Source: Iris pallida (taxonomy: Eukaryota; Streptophyta; Magnoliopsida; Asparagales; Iridaceae). From it: a DNA stretch of 64,000 bases. A program made the translations under genes and the position numbers. The notes beneath the pieces were generated by a model that saw only the letters and a program-made list of their open reading frames with translations, did no database searches and was not told the origin of the DNA. Below are positions 33,216 through 43,309 of this stretch, piece after piece (the first letter of the stretch is position 1; each line of letters begins with the position of its first letter). The DNA is taken from NCBI GenBank assembly GCA_029216955.1, contig JANAVB010015600.1, forward strand, positions 38,152,039 through 38,216,038, read 5' to 3'.

Positions 33216-33227
33216 CTTATTTATAGG
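33216..33227 (-). promoter_or_regulatory. TATA box of the G1 antisense gene
   Basis: CCTATAAATAAG on the minus strand, about 90 bp upstream of the ATG at 33130. A promoter pointing away from the 3' LTR suggests independent transcription of the antisense gene. Confidence 0.6.
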
Positions 33228-33451
33228 AGGACAAAAGGGGGGAGGAAGCACGTGGATCGATGGAGCGCTTCGGGTCGTGTGCTACAGGCAAAACCGGCTC
33301 CTAGGATTTTGTCCCCTCTCATAAAGGAAATTCATCCAAAGAAAATCTAAAATTTAAATGAGCCGACTCTTGGGACTCCCTCCAAAAGACGGCTCAAATC
33401 AAAGGCAATCAATGCAAATATTTGCACATGTGGCATGAAGACGTGGCAAGG

Positions 33452-33570
33452 AGCCCATGCGGCCAAGCAGCCCATGCGGCTGGAAAGCCCATGCGACTCA
33501 GGTAGCCATGCGGCTGAGGAGGCCATGCGGCTTAAATATCCATGAGGCCAGAACATCCTATGCGGCCCGA
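33452..33570 (+). repeat. ATGCGGC motif cluster between antisense-gene promoter and 3' LTR
   Basis: About seven copies: CCATGCGGCCAAG, CCATGCGGCTGG, CCATGCGACTCAG, CCATGCGGCTGAGG and similar, at ~17-20 bp spacing. Same core as in the LTR arrays but a different unit, so it arose separately. Confidence 0.75.
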
Positions 33571-33630
33571 AGAATTTTTACATGGCCATGCTTCTTATTC
33601 AAAGTATTTCAATTTTGTAAATTAAAAACT

Positions 33631-33643
33631 TTGAAGGGGGTCT
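33631..33643 (+). other. G1 polypurine tract
   Basis: TTGAAGGGGGTCT directly before the LTR start TGTAGAAGCATGG at 33644. Confidence 0.88.
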
Positions 33644-35004
33644 TGTAGAAGCATGGAAAAGAATAAAGATAGACCTATGCGGCTCCAACAGAAGGATCCC
33701 CATGCGGCTCAGGATCCCCATGCGGCACAGAAGTCCATGTGGCTCAGGGGTCCATGCGGCTCGGATAGATCCATACAGCTCAGAAAGAAGCCACGTGGAC
33801 TTCAATAGTTCTTCTCTATATTTGGCTGTATTTAATACTCTGACGGCTGCTCTGACAAATAACACCCATGACAGCTCTGACATAAAGACGCAATAATGAC
33901 TGACAGGATGGCATGTTCATGGGAAAGAGGAAAAAATCTCCTTACAGCTAGCAAAATCCAACAAGTCCCGAGGCTACTCCATGCGGCCGCTCACTTCATG
34001 CGGCTGCCCATCTGCATGCGGCTGCCTATCCCCATGCGGCTGCCTATTTGTGTGCGGCTGCCTATCCCCATGCGACTGCCCATCTGTATGCGGTTGCCTA
34101 TCCCCATGCGGCTGCCCCTCTGCATGCGACTGCCTATCCTCATGCGGCTGCCCCTCTGCATGAGGCTGCCTATCCTCATACGGCTGCCCATCCATGTGCG
34201 GCTGCAGGTTTCATGCGGCTGAGAGAACCCCCCCATATATGGCTCGGCCAGGACGGTCTAGTTGAGACACGTGGCACTCTTCGCTACAATTGAGAAACGT
34301 GGCAGTATTATCTTTCCTAGAATCATGGATGCTAACAAATCCTAAAAAAATTAGATTTGTTGCAATCGTCATAATTGCCCTGATGAAATCAAATCAAGCA
34401 AATTGGACACGTGGCAGGCTATTACAAATTATGAAGATTCATGGCAATCAACATTTATTGCCCATAGAGATTTGATACAATCTATATTAATTACCTAGAT
34501 TTGCTATAATCAGAATTAATGGCCCAGATTTATTTGATCCTTAACCGCCGACTTATCAAGGAGGCAATCATTGCAAACCCTAATGATCACAATCCCACTT
34601 CTATAAATAGCAAGGTGTCATTCCCTTACAGAGGAGAGGATTTCTGGAGACCTGGAGAGCGGGAGAATTCAGGAGATGAGAGCAGAGAAAAGAGAGAGAG
34701 AGCACTACAGAGACATCCAGAGATCCAGCAACTGAAGGCGAAAGGAAGTCTCTACACACGTCCAAGTGCATTTCTTCACCAGAGCCAAGGCTGCATCCGA
34801 TCGTCCAAGGAGTAAGGCAGAGCTGCCGTCGCTTTCTCGAGCCTCTACTATCACCCCTAGAATCTAAAATAAACAATTGTACTTAGATTGCTGTACCTAG
34901 ATTTTCGTCCCTAGGCTTTCTTTGTACAAACGAGTTTGTATTGTGAAGTAAAAGTCCAGTCCTCCGATATAATTATTCTGTTCTTTTATAATTTATGGCA
35001 AACA
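33644..35004 (+). repeat. G1 3' LTR (1361 bp)
   Basis: Starts TGTAGAAGCATGG, ends TTATGGCAAACA. It matches 19933-21327. The 18-bp array is a few units shorter. TATA box at 34601-34610. Directly followed by CTGGT. Confidence 0.95.
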
Positions 35005-35009
35005 CTGGT
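35005..35009 (+). repeat. Right target-site duplication of G1 (CTGGT)
   Basis: Identical to 19928-19932. Joining the flanks with one copy removed restores an uninterrupted gag frame of G2. Confidence 0.93.
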
Positions 35010-36289
35010 AGGGCCGTCTTGATCTCGTCCATCGACTTAACCTAGATATGAAGTATGGACTCGAGAGTGTTGAAGCGCTGCCGATCACTGGGACCGTCTT
35101 GATCATTCTCAGTCATAAATACCGTTCTCACATGAGGAGAAGTGGAAGAAACTGTAGAAGACGTGCCCTCCGAATCATACCCTCGTATAGTGAAGTCGTC
35201 AGGGTATGTAGAAATATTCTCCTCTGGTTCGGACTCGAAGAAAGTGCCACCCCCTGCATAGGAGGTTGCCTCATCTTGGCGCTTGTGGACATTTCAGGGA
35301 CGTCAGAATCTGTTGTATCTGCTGGGGGATTGTTTCCCCAGGTTCATCTTCTTGGAACACCAAATTATTGTGGATGTTTCGAGGAGTGCCACCCCCAGCT
35401 CCAAATACCCCCAGGGAGGTAGATGACGAATCTCCAAGTGTTCAAGATTTTGTCTTCGAGCGGATACCTTGATAAACTCCTCCTGTGATGGCTGTGGACA
35501 ACCGCTTAGATGAGAGTTTCTTGGTCGTACTGGTTGAAATTATCGGGCTTGAGGTATTTATTTACTTCCCTTCTTTGCCAATAGGGACCTTCCGGGCAGA
35601 GTTACAGGAGGCGACAGGAAGCACCTCGTCTCCCAAGCTTTGTTGTAGGGCCAGTCCTGGCTGCTGTAGTCGTTGGAAGATGGACTGCCGGTCCTCCTGC
35701 ACTGATGCCTTGTTGCAGCAGTTGACAATGACTTGAGTGCAGTGATGTCCATAGAAGGACTCTTTGCACACCAAGTTTTCTTCTCTTTTTTTGCGCTTGT
35801 GAAGAATCACATCTCGCAATTCAAGTACATCTCGATCAAACTTTACACTCATTTTGTGGGCCCAGGGATCCTGAGCGCACGAGTGCATTGGTATCATGTT
35901 TGTCCCCTGATGCAGGGCTAGTAAAAACACTTGCCCTCGATCATTGTTGGGAGACTCTTGGGAACTACCCTGTCCGTTTGTCGTCGGGGACTGGACACGG
36001 ACGGTTCTGTTCAACTTTCTATCAGAGGCCCGCATAACAGTTAGCGAAACTCTCTGATGGTCAAAGGTTGGGACAGCTGACTGAGCTCGACGAGCCCGCG
36101 TTGTCCTACACTTCTTCGTTCTAGCACCCGAGGGCGCGTAGTAGAAAGAGTCCAAACTGTGCCGTATAGACTCTGACACATTCTCATTGGAGCTTCTGAT
36201 GTCAGGACCGCATGAGAGGCGGTCAAAGACTGAACCTGAGCCGCATAGGACAGATGGCTAGCGGCCGGGATTGGATGCCGCATAGGTCA

Positions 36290-36570
36290 TCTCCCTGCGG
36301 TTAGGATTGGTGGCCGCATAGGCATTCTGCATGCGGGTGGGATTAGTGACCGCATGAGCCTTCTGCATGCGGCTGGGATTGGTGGCTGTATGAGCCTTCT
36401 ACATGCGGCTGGGATTGGTGGCCGCATGAGCCTTTTGCATGTGGCTGGGATTGGTGGCCGCATGAGCCTTCTGTATGCGGCTGGAATTGGTGGCCGCATG
36501 AGCCTTCTATATGCGACTGGGATTGGTGGCCGCATGAGCCTTTTGCATGCGGCTGACACCCTTATACGGC
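36290..36570 (-). repeat. 36-bp tandem repeat in G2 gag
   Basis: About eight units of GCCGCATGAGCC + TTCTGCATGCGGCTGG + GATTGGTG. Each unit has the octamer core in both orientations, and reads as a 12-residue peptide in the gag frame. Confidence 0.85.
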
Positions 36571-36936
36571 TTCTTCCTGGACCGCATAGAGTTCCCACTT
36601 GCTCCCTTAAGTCCAGTATCGTAGTGTTTTCTTTTTTTGGACTTGGGGACAGCAGGCCCTCTGCGGCCTGAAGTGCGGCCGCTTGTGAGTCTTCTTCTCC
36701 GTCTTGGAAAATGGAGAACACTTCTTCCAGAGCTTGAGGAGAGGCAACGATTTTGGGCCTCCACTCCCTGCGGGCCTTCTTTGGGCCGGCTCGTTTCTGG
36801 GTGGGGCTAGCGCTCCCCTCTGAGAGCATCTCTTTAAACGCTTGCTGGTCGAAGCGAACAACCCGCATCTGTTGCGTGGAGCCGAGTTAAGCTGCGTCCG
36901 ATTGCATCACCAATTTTATAGCAGTGGAGAAGTTAA

Positions 36937-36954
36937 TCCCCAGCAGAGTCGCCA
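36937..36954 (-). other. G2 primer-binding site
   Basis: Minus-strand TGGCGACTCTGCTGGGGA three bases inside the LTR end at 36958, identical to the G1 site. It identifies 36958-38770 as the G2 5' LTR. Confidence 0.85.
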
Positions 36955-37449
36955 TCGTGTTTGCCATTGATTATCGTAGAACAGAGCAGTTTTATAGGAG
37001 GACTAAACTTTAACTCATAATTACAAACTCGTTTGTACAAAAGAGGGCCTACGAACAAAACCTAGAAAAAGCAATCTAAGTACAATTGTTTAGTTTTGAT
37101 TCTGGAGGGTGACGGTAGAGGCTCGGGAAAGTGCTATCAACTCTGTCTTACTTCTTGGACGATCGAACACAACCTCGGCTCCGGTGAAAAAATGCTCTCT
37201 CTCTGCCTGGGTGTGTATATCTCTCTGTGTGTCTCTGTATGGAAATAGCACCTTGCTATTTATAGGAATTCATGAGTAATAGGGTGTACGGCCACGTGGC
37301 TAATTTTGGGCCACATCCTTGTAACCGTGCCTCGAGAAGTGGGCAGCTGGGGATTGGTTAAGATTGATCATGATCTGTTTGTTGCACAAAATCCAAACTA
37401 TTAAAACTTGGTCAATTTATACCACGCGTCTCAACTGCTACTCTGTGGC

Positions 37450-37770
37450 GAGCCGTATGAATGATGCATCCTGGCTGAGCCGCATAAAAGACTGTCCCAT
37501 AGTCGAGCCGCATGAAGGATGTATCATGTATGAGCCGCATGAAGGACTGTCCCATAGCCGAGCTGTATGAAGAGTGTCTCATGACCGGGCCGCATGAAAG
37601 TTATCTCATATCCGAGTCGCATGAAGGACGTCTCATAATTGAGCCGCATGAGAGTTGTCTCATGGCCGAGCTGCATGAGAGTGGCCTCATGATCGAGCCG
37701 TATGAGAATGGTCTCATGACTGAGCCACGTGAGAGTGGTCTCATGACTGAGCTGCTTGAAGGTCGCATAG
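37450..37770 (-). repeat. 27-bp tandem repeat with GAGCCGCATGA core (shared LTR)
   Basis: About twelve units, homologous to 16171-16460 but with independent base changes in many units. Confidence 0.85.
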
Positions 37771-38054
37771 GTGATCCACATATAGAATTATTTTTGGAAT
37801 TTGTGAACTGTGCCAGATATCATGCAGATTTTTTCATCTTTTTAGGAGCATGTCACGTCTTGTCTTTATGTCAGAGCCATCATCTCTGTCAGAGCTGTCG
37901 CCTTTATGTCAGAGTAATTATGGCCAGCTGCTTAGGCTGATTTTGAACCGCATAAGGTTTTCTGCTATTTGTGGGCCACATGAAGATTTTTGAGCTGCAT
38001 GAAGCTTTCTGGATTTTTGAGCAGCATGGAGCTTTCTGGGTTTTGAGCCGCATA

Positions 38055-38640
38055 GAGAATCCCCTTCTTTCCTTGCGCTTGTGAAGGATCACATCTCGCA
38101 AGTCAAGGACATCTCGATCAACCTTTACACTCGCTTTATGGGCCCGGGAATCCCGAGCAAACGAATGTGTAGGTATCATATTTGCTCCCTAATGCGGGTC
38201 TAGTAAAAGCACATTCCCTCGATCAATGTTGGGAGACTCTTGAGAACCACCCTGTCCGTTTACCGCCGAGGGCTGGACACGAGCGGTCCTATACAACATT
38301 CCATCAGAGGCCCGCTTAACAGTTAGCGGGACTCTCTGATGGTCAGTAGTTGGGACAGCTGACTGAGCTCGACGAGCCTGCGCTATCCTAGACTTCTTCG
38401 CTCTAGCACCCGAGGGTACGTAGTAGGAAGAGTCCAAGTTAGAGAACCACCATGTCCGTTTGCCGCCGGGGGCTGGACACGGGCGGTCCTATACAACTTT
38501 CCATCTGAGGCCCGCTTAACAGTTAGCGGGACTTTCTGACGGTCAGTGGTTGGGACAGCTGACTGAGCTTGACGAGCCCACGCTGTCCTAGACTTCTTCG
38601 ACTTAGCACCCGAAGGTGCGTAGTAGGAAGAGTCCAAGTT
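38055..38640 (-). pseudogene. Gag-derived sequence inside the shared LTR, first part in two tandem copies
   Basis: Two copies (38640 to about 38440, and 38440 to about 38230) of the SSYYAPSGAKSKKSRT-type segment, then a single further stretch up to about 38055 matching the gag region RDVILHKRKE. Same arrangement as 16745-17335. It lies downstream of the TATA box at 38691-38700. Confidence 0.8.
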
Positions 38641-38770
38641 GGAAGGAGGGAAGGAAAGTTGGTGCCCTTTTCAAAGGAGGCAAGGGGGCTCTATTTATAG
38701 AATGGAGTGAGCCCTTTCTTCTTCTCCTTTCCGATATGGGACTAAAATAAATATTTTTTATGCTTCTACA

Positions 38771-39287
38771 AGACCCCCTTCAAAGTTTTTAAATTGCAAA
38801 TTTAGAATACATTGAATAAGAAGCATGGAAAGTAAAGTTGTTTTGGTGTTGCAACCTATCAGATGTAGCATGGACGTGATAGGTTGGGTACTTTCGCTGG
38901 GGATTTTGTATGGACATATCATCCTTGGCGTACCTTGGTTTTAGGTATGGATAATAAGTTGAGAGAGGGAACCATCATATTTACTCAGAGGTGGCGAGAA
39001 CATGGTAAATATGGGGTTGATGGTAATGAGGACGTGGCGGGAGTGGACTCAGTTTAGGATACATAGAACAACTCAGAGGTAATATGGACGTAGAAGTTCT
39101 ATGTAACAGGTAATGAATGCCACGGAACAACTAGGTTCCAGAAACATATGATCTTGTTACCTTGAGGAAGTTATGTTTTTCGTCTCAATTTTATATTTTT
39201 TTCATGTAGTTTCTGTGATCGTCTCACTGAGCGATATTATTTACAACTTCTCCTCCTGCTCGTTGGAGCCAAATATCAAACATGATC
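38771..39287 (-). repeat. G3 polypurine tract and repeat-bearing 3' region
   Basis: AAGGGGGTCT precedes the LTR. Then sequence homologous to G2 17462-17880, including CTCAGAGGTAATATGG-type repeats at 38975-39100. Beyond about 39170 the sequence differs: T-rich, with TTTTTTTCATGTAG near 39195, a possible splice acceptor for the antisense gene. Confidence 0.65.
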
Positions 39288-42200
39288 TTGTTACCTAGTT
39301 TGTGAGGTTAACCATCGTAGATCAGCCAGTTGGGCGGCTGGATGAAATACAGACGTAGAGCGTGAGCTATTTTTGCCGTATACAAGATCAGGACAGGTTA
39401 ACACCGTCCCTTGATATTGACGGCGGGAAGTTGAAGCCCCAATTTCTTTTTGGGGACCGTTTGGTTTTCGAGGAGATAGAAATATTCTTCCTCATGTCGG
39501 TCTGGTTTTTTGAGAATGATGGTCTATTTTTGTACGTCCCACTGACTGACCGCCATCTACCGTTATCTGTTTTCTCTTATTTTATCGAAAAATGGCATTT
39601 GGAGTGGGATTTAACCCCTAGCCAGGCAGGTCTGATTTTAAGCCAGATTAGGGCAGAGAAGAGTCAAGATACTCTTGTACCCATTCGGGATGGGCCGTCA
39701 TCTCTCCTGCGGTTGCTGCTTTCCGGAAGTAGGTTTAGTGACATCCCTATGGATCTGCATCCTTTTGGTGCTTCCATCTTTACAAACAAACTCCTGGCTG
39801 CTGGTCACACATATCCGAATGGCCTCTTTCGGGTTGAAGGTCGGGTTCACTTTAACAAGAAGTGGAGTGATCTGATACGATGGTTGTTGTATACTTTTAA
39901 AGATGATGTCAGTGGTACTGGCATTTGTCATGCCATAAAGGGCACTGAGTACGGGATTCATGTCAATTATTATTTTTGGCTCTGCTGAAGCTATTTAATC
40001 AAGACATTAGGACCTTCTTTCTGCCGTATGGGGAGATGGGACTGGCTCTTCATGAGATCTTTGCTATTTCAAAGCTGCCTTGGGGTGAGGACCCATACGA
40101 GGAGTACTGCCTGACCTCTGAGGAGCTCGCTGGATTGGAGGGTATGTACCCAGAGATGATGGTGGTGTACAAGGACCTACTTTGTCATCACCAAGCTTGT
40201 GTGCAACTGGATGTTGCCAAGACTCAGCCTCATTCTAATGCATGGAGACAGTATTTTTTCTGCACGGATCTGCCAAAATGTCAGCCAATTCGTCCTTCTT
40301 TTCGTAGGGCATATAGTCTTGCCAAGATAGAGGTAATGGAGGCGAAGACTCAAACAGAACCTCCTCTATTAGGTGCTGACGGAGGGCCCAACGTTTCGCA
40401 GTTGTTTTCACCAAAACACGACCCCTGTCAGCCACAAGGCGATGCTAGCTGCCTTTCTGATGATGTGGCTGAGGAAGGCTATGGTTCCTGGAGGTTTAGG
40501 CTCCATGGGGGCGACTGGGCAGGGAACTCATTATGCCGGTTGTGAGATTGGCGTTTGGTCATTCTCTGGTGCTGCTTTCTGCTATGGTTTGTAACACTCT
40601 TCGAGGTCTGCAAGACTTTTTAAAAAGTATTATAGTGTCATAGAGGTGCTGTCGAGTTACCCCGGGTTGTGCTACCATAACATTACCTGATAGCTTGGTT
40701 GGCCCTGCATCACAACAGTTTGTTTGCCTCAGCTGTCGTAGCAGGTCATGAGGAAGAGGACGCGCTTCTGCAATTTTTTCATGGGGCAAAGTAGTTTTAT
40801 GACCATGTTCTTGTATGTAGACGAATGCTGAGTCATTTGGATCGTTATAGTTTTAACATGGTTTCGCCTTCCTATGATGGTCATAATGCTGGTGACCATT
40901 TGTTTGACCGAAATGATGTACGGGGAGGGCTGACCGTCGGTGCTTTCCGGTGGTTACTATATATCCGTCCTTCACATCTTGTGTACCGGAGCCAGAATAA
41001 GGTATATTTGGAGCCTTAATTGCCTAGCCGCTTCGTACGACTGTTTGGCTATAGACAAACTGGTGGGTAATCCCATCCCATGTCTGGGATATGAGGGAAG
41101 TTTATTGGACGGTGCCCGTGCCTGGAGTTATTATAAGGCCGTGTCCACTGGGGCAACGTTTGCTTTTTCTGACGTGACTTGGGAGCCCCGTACTTTGTTT
41201 TCTGCCGGTGAGGTTCTACTGTCTGACGAACAAATTTTTTCCCAGTTATGACCAAGGATAGAGCTTTCTTGTGGGTACGAGATTTGAGAAGCATCAACCA
41301 CAGTCCCAGGAGGTAGAAGTAGCTGGCAATGGGTATTCGGTCGGTTTGAGCAACTTCCGAGAACGAAGGGAGGATATAGTGCCCTTGAGTTCTTTACTGA
41401 AGCGCCCAGCATCTCAAGCAGCAACCGTTCCTCCTCGTAAGAAGGTAAAATAAGTAGCTAACAGAGGTGTTTCCCTGCGACGCAGCGTGCCCCTTGTTGC
41501 GTCTACTTTCCAGGTATATTTTGGTTCCTGGTTGTTTCAAGTTTTTCTGCCTGTGACTCTATTATTTATTCTTGTTCTGCTGGCACGGGCACGGGGAACA
41601 CGTGAGCGATCGGAGGGGATTCCGGTCTAGGATTGGGGTCCTACCACTGGGTCATAGGAGGCTCTTCCTCCTGCTTCTTATAAGGAGTTGGTCTCCACGG
41701 GTGCTTCTGCGACGATACCCGAAGTTGCCCTTGTATCTCAGGATGGCACAGCCCGGGTACCCATATCAGAGACGGCTTGACCATCCGAAGATGTCGAAGA
41801 TACTTCTGTTGGTTCCTTTTGGAAACCTCTTTTTCCTGGGGGTATAGAAGGATCAGTGTCGGAAGAGTTGCCCCTGGCGTTTATTTCTTCGCGACATCAT
41901 ACGGAGGTTGAAGAGACCGTTAGAGATCCTGTGGTGGATACTGTCGATGAGTCAATCGACCGGGGTGATGTCATACTCGATGAGCCTCCGACTGAAGCTC
42001 TGGTCGACACTATTACCCTTGACAGCAGTATTGATGTGCCGATTGATAGGACTCCTAAGCGCTCGGGTGAGGTGGGACAGTCGGCTGAAGGGGCGGATGA
42101 TATCTTGGTGGAAGAATCCTTTCATTGGGTCTCGCCTGGTCTTCTTGACGAGATCACTGTCAAGCTTCCCGTTGAGAAACCCATGGAGGGATTAATCGTT

Positions 42201-43182
42201 GAAATATCGGCCGAGGTGTCGGTTATGGGGACTAGCGAGGTGGTGACTGCTGTGATTGTGTAGGCTCCGATTAATGTAGATTCGGGACCTTGTGAGGATC
42301 CTACCGTGCATTCCCCAGCCTCAGCTCTTGTTCTTTTCCCGTCGTTGGCCTTTGTAACGACGACGGTGCCTACTGCTTCAACTGCACTTCTTGGGCATGC
42401 GCAAGCTACCACTTCTGCCTATGGGTATTTTATCGCAGCCTCTCCGGTGACTGCTACGAGTTTGGCTGATAAGGAATATTATGCCAGGCTTTTGCTGAAC
42501 ACTATCTGCACTGCTTTGACCCACAGTATAGAGGGCATTTTGCAAGGCCAACCGTTGTTTAGGTGGGTCTGGAACCAAGTAGAGGGTCAATTGATGATCT
42601 TGCACGACTATCCGGAGTGTGAAGCGCAGGCTGTGATCACAAGAGACTTGTTGGCTGACTTAGAAGCCACCGCTCTAGAGCTTTAGGATCTGGAGCGTAG
42701 CCTACCGACCCTAGCTATGGCAGAACTAGAGAAGATTGCTTTCAAAAAGTTCTAATATGAGCAGAGGAGCCGGGCATTTACTGATCGACTTGCCGAGGTT
42801 GAGTTAGAGATCGAGGAACTGGTTGATGCCGAAAAGGCTTGGGTCTGTTGTCACGCAGCTATGAAAGATCAGTACTAGACCCTCCGGGAGCAGATTCAAA
42901 AGTTGAAAGTGACCCTGGTTCTTGCTGAGAGTGACCTAGAAAAGTCGGAGGCCCAGAGGGGGGGTTCTTCGCCAACGTTCTGAGGCTCTAGCTCAGGAAA
43001 AGGAGAGCATTGGCGTTCGTCAGGCTGAGTTGGCCCTTGCGCGCCAAGCTATGTCCTCTATTGAAGACAAAGCTGCTTAGCGTCGGGAGGCTGAGCGAAG
43101 GGCCCAAGCATTGGCTGAGCATCAGAGGGCGCGTTTGAGAAGCCGGTCAGAAGGGCTTAAAAACCAATCTTCTCAATTTTGA
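39288..43182 (+). pseudogene. G3 antisense extra gene: plant-mobile-domain-like protein, broken
   Basis: Homologous to the G1 antisense gene over its core: KLKPQFLFGDRL, PLSVFSYFIEKW, FNKKWSDLIRW, CHAIKGTEYGIHVN, then PYGEMGLALHEIFAISKLPWGEDP, and RPSHLVYRSQNKVYLEP. The C-terminal half (41856-43182) is acidic and then helical and charged (AELEKIAFKKF, RLAEVELEIEELVDAEKA), matching the coiled coil of G1. No exon like G1 exon 1 is visible. Several frame changes (near 39980, 40546-40825, 41000-41270) and stops (TAG near 39303 and 39357) show it is dead. Its orientation relative to the element, antisense, is the same as in G1. Confidence 0.78.
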
Positions 43183-43309
43183 CTTCTTTCTTTCTTCTTC
43201 TTGTCTCTCAGTTTATGAGAGTATTTTTGTAATAGAAAACACCATCTCATTTATATATAAAAATTTGGCTTTCTTTTTCTCTTTGTCTTTGTGGTTGTGA
43301 ATTTTGTAC

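Larger units (their letters stand above)
19933..35004 (+). mobile_element. G1: complete 15.1-kb Tat-type gypsy element with antisense plant-mobile-domain gene
   Basis: LTRs at 19933-21327 and 33644-35004, target duplication CTGGT, PBS 21331-21348, gag, pol with two RNase H domains and integrase, repeats, an antisense gene (33130-28605), and a polypurine tract. Dual RNase H and the extra ORF between pol and 3' LTR are diagnostic of the Tat lineage. Gag core, zinc knuckle and protease are missing compared with G2 and G3, so the copy is non-autonomous, yet it has perfect ends and was integrated cleanly into the G2 gag. The LTRs differ by scattered substitutions and repeat-number indels, so it is not recent. 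Confidence 0.95.
35010..36955 (-). pseudogene. gag: G2 gag, N-terminal part (5' side of G1 insertion)
   Basis: ATG at 36955-36953 overlaps the PBS, as in G1. The N-terminus (FDQQAFKEML, GPKKARREWRPK) matches G1 gag. Eight or so 12-residue repeats (RRLMRPPIPAAY) follow at about 36570-36290, encoded by a 36-bp unit that contains both ATGCGGCT and AGCCGCAT. Then a basic segment (YYAPSGARTKKCRTTRARR, VMRASDRKLNRTVRVQ), an acidic region, and HMRTVFM-like sequence near 35120, reaching the CTGGT site. Stops (one near 36890, one at 36287) and frameshifts (near 36150 and 35560) break it. Confidence 0.82.
15678..38770 (-). mobile_element. G2: Tat-type gypsy element (minus), split by G1
   Basis: In minus orientation: 5' LTR 38770-36958, PBS 36954-36937, gag 36955-35010, then G1 (19933-35004 plus duplicated CTGGT), gag core 19927 to about 19090, a repeat-rich 3' region, polypurine tract at 17480-17462 and 3' LTR 17461-15678. 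The gag frame reads across the G1 insertion without loss, which supports the reconstruction. Protease, RT, RNase H, integrase and the antisense aORF are missing, so this is a deletion derivative. The right LTR is also the 3' LTR of G3, so G2 and G3 form a tandem. Confidence 0.85.
36958..38770 (-). repeat. Shared LTR: 5' LTR of G2 and 3' LTR of G3 (1813 bp)
   Basis: On the minus strand it starts TGTAGAAGCATAA at 38770, directly after a polypurine tract (right side, G3), and ends ATGGCAAACA at 36958, directly before a PBS (left side, G2). It matches 15678-17461 along its length, including the 27-bp array (37450-37770), the duplicated gag-like block (38055-38640) and the two TATA boxes (37256-37266 and 38691-38700). 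No five-base duplication is expected at an LTR shared by two elements. Confidence 0.88.
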
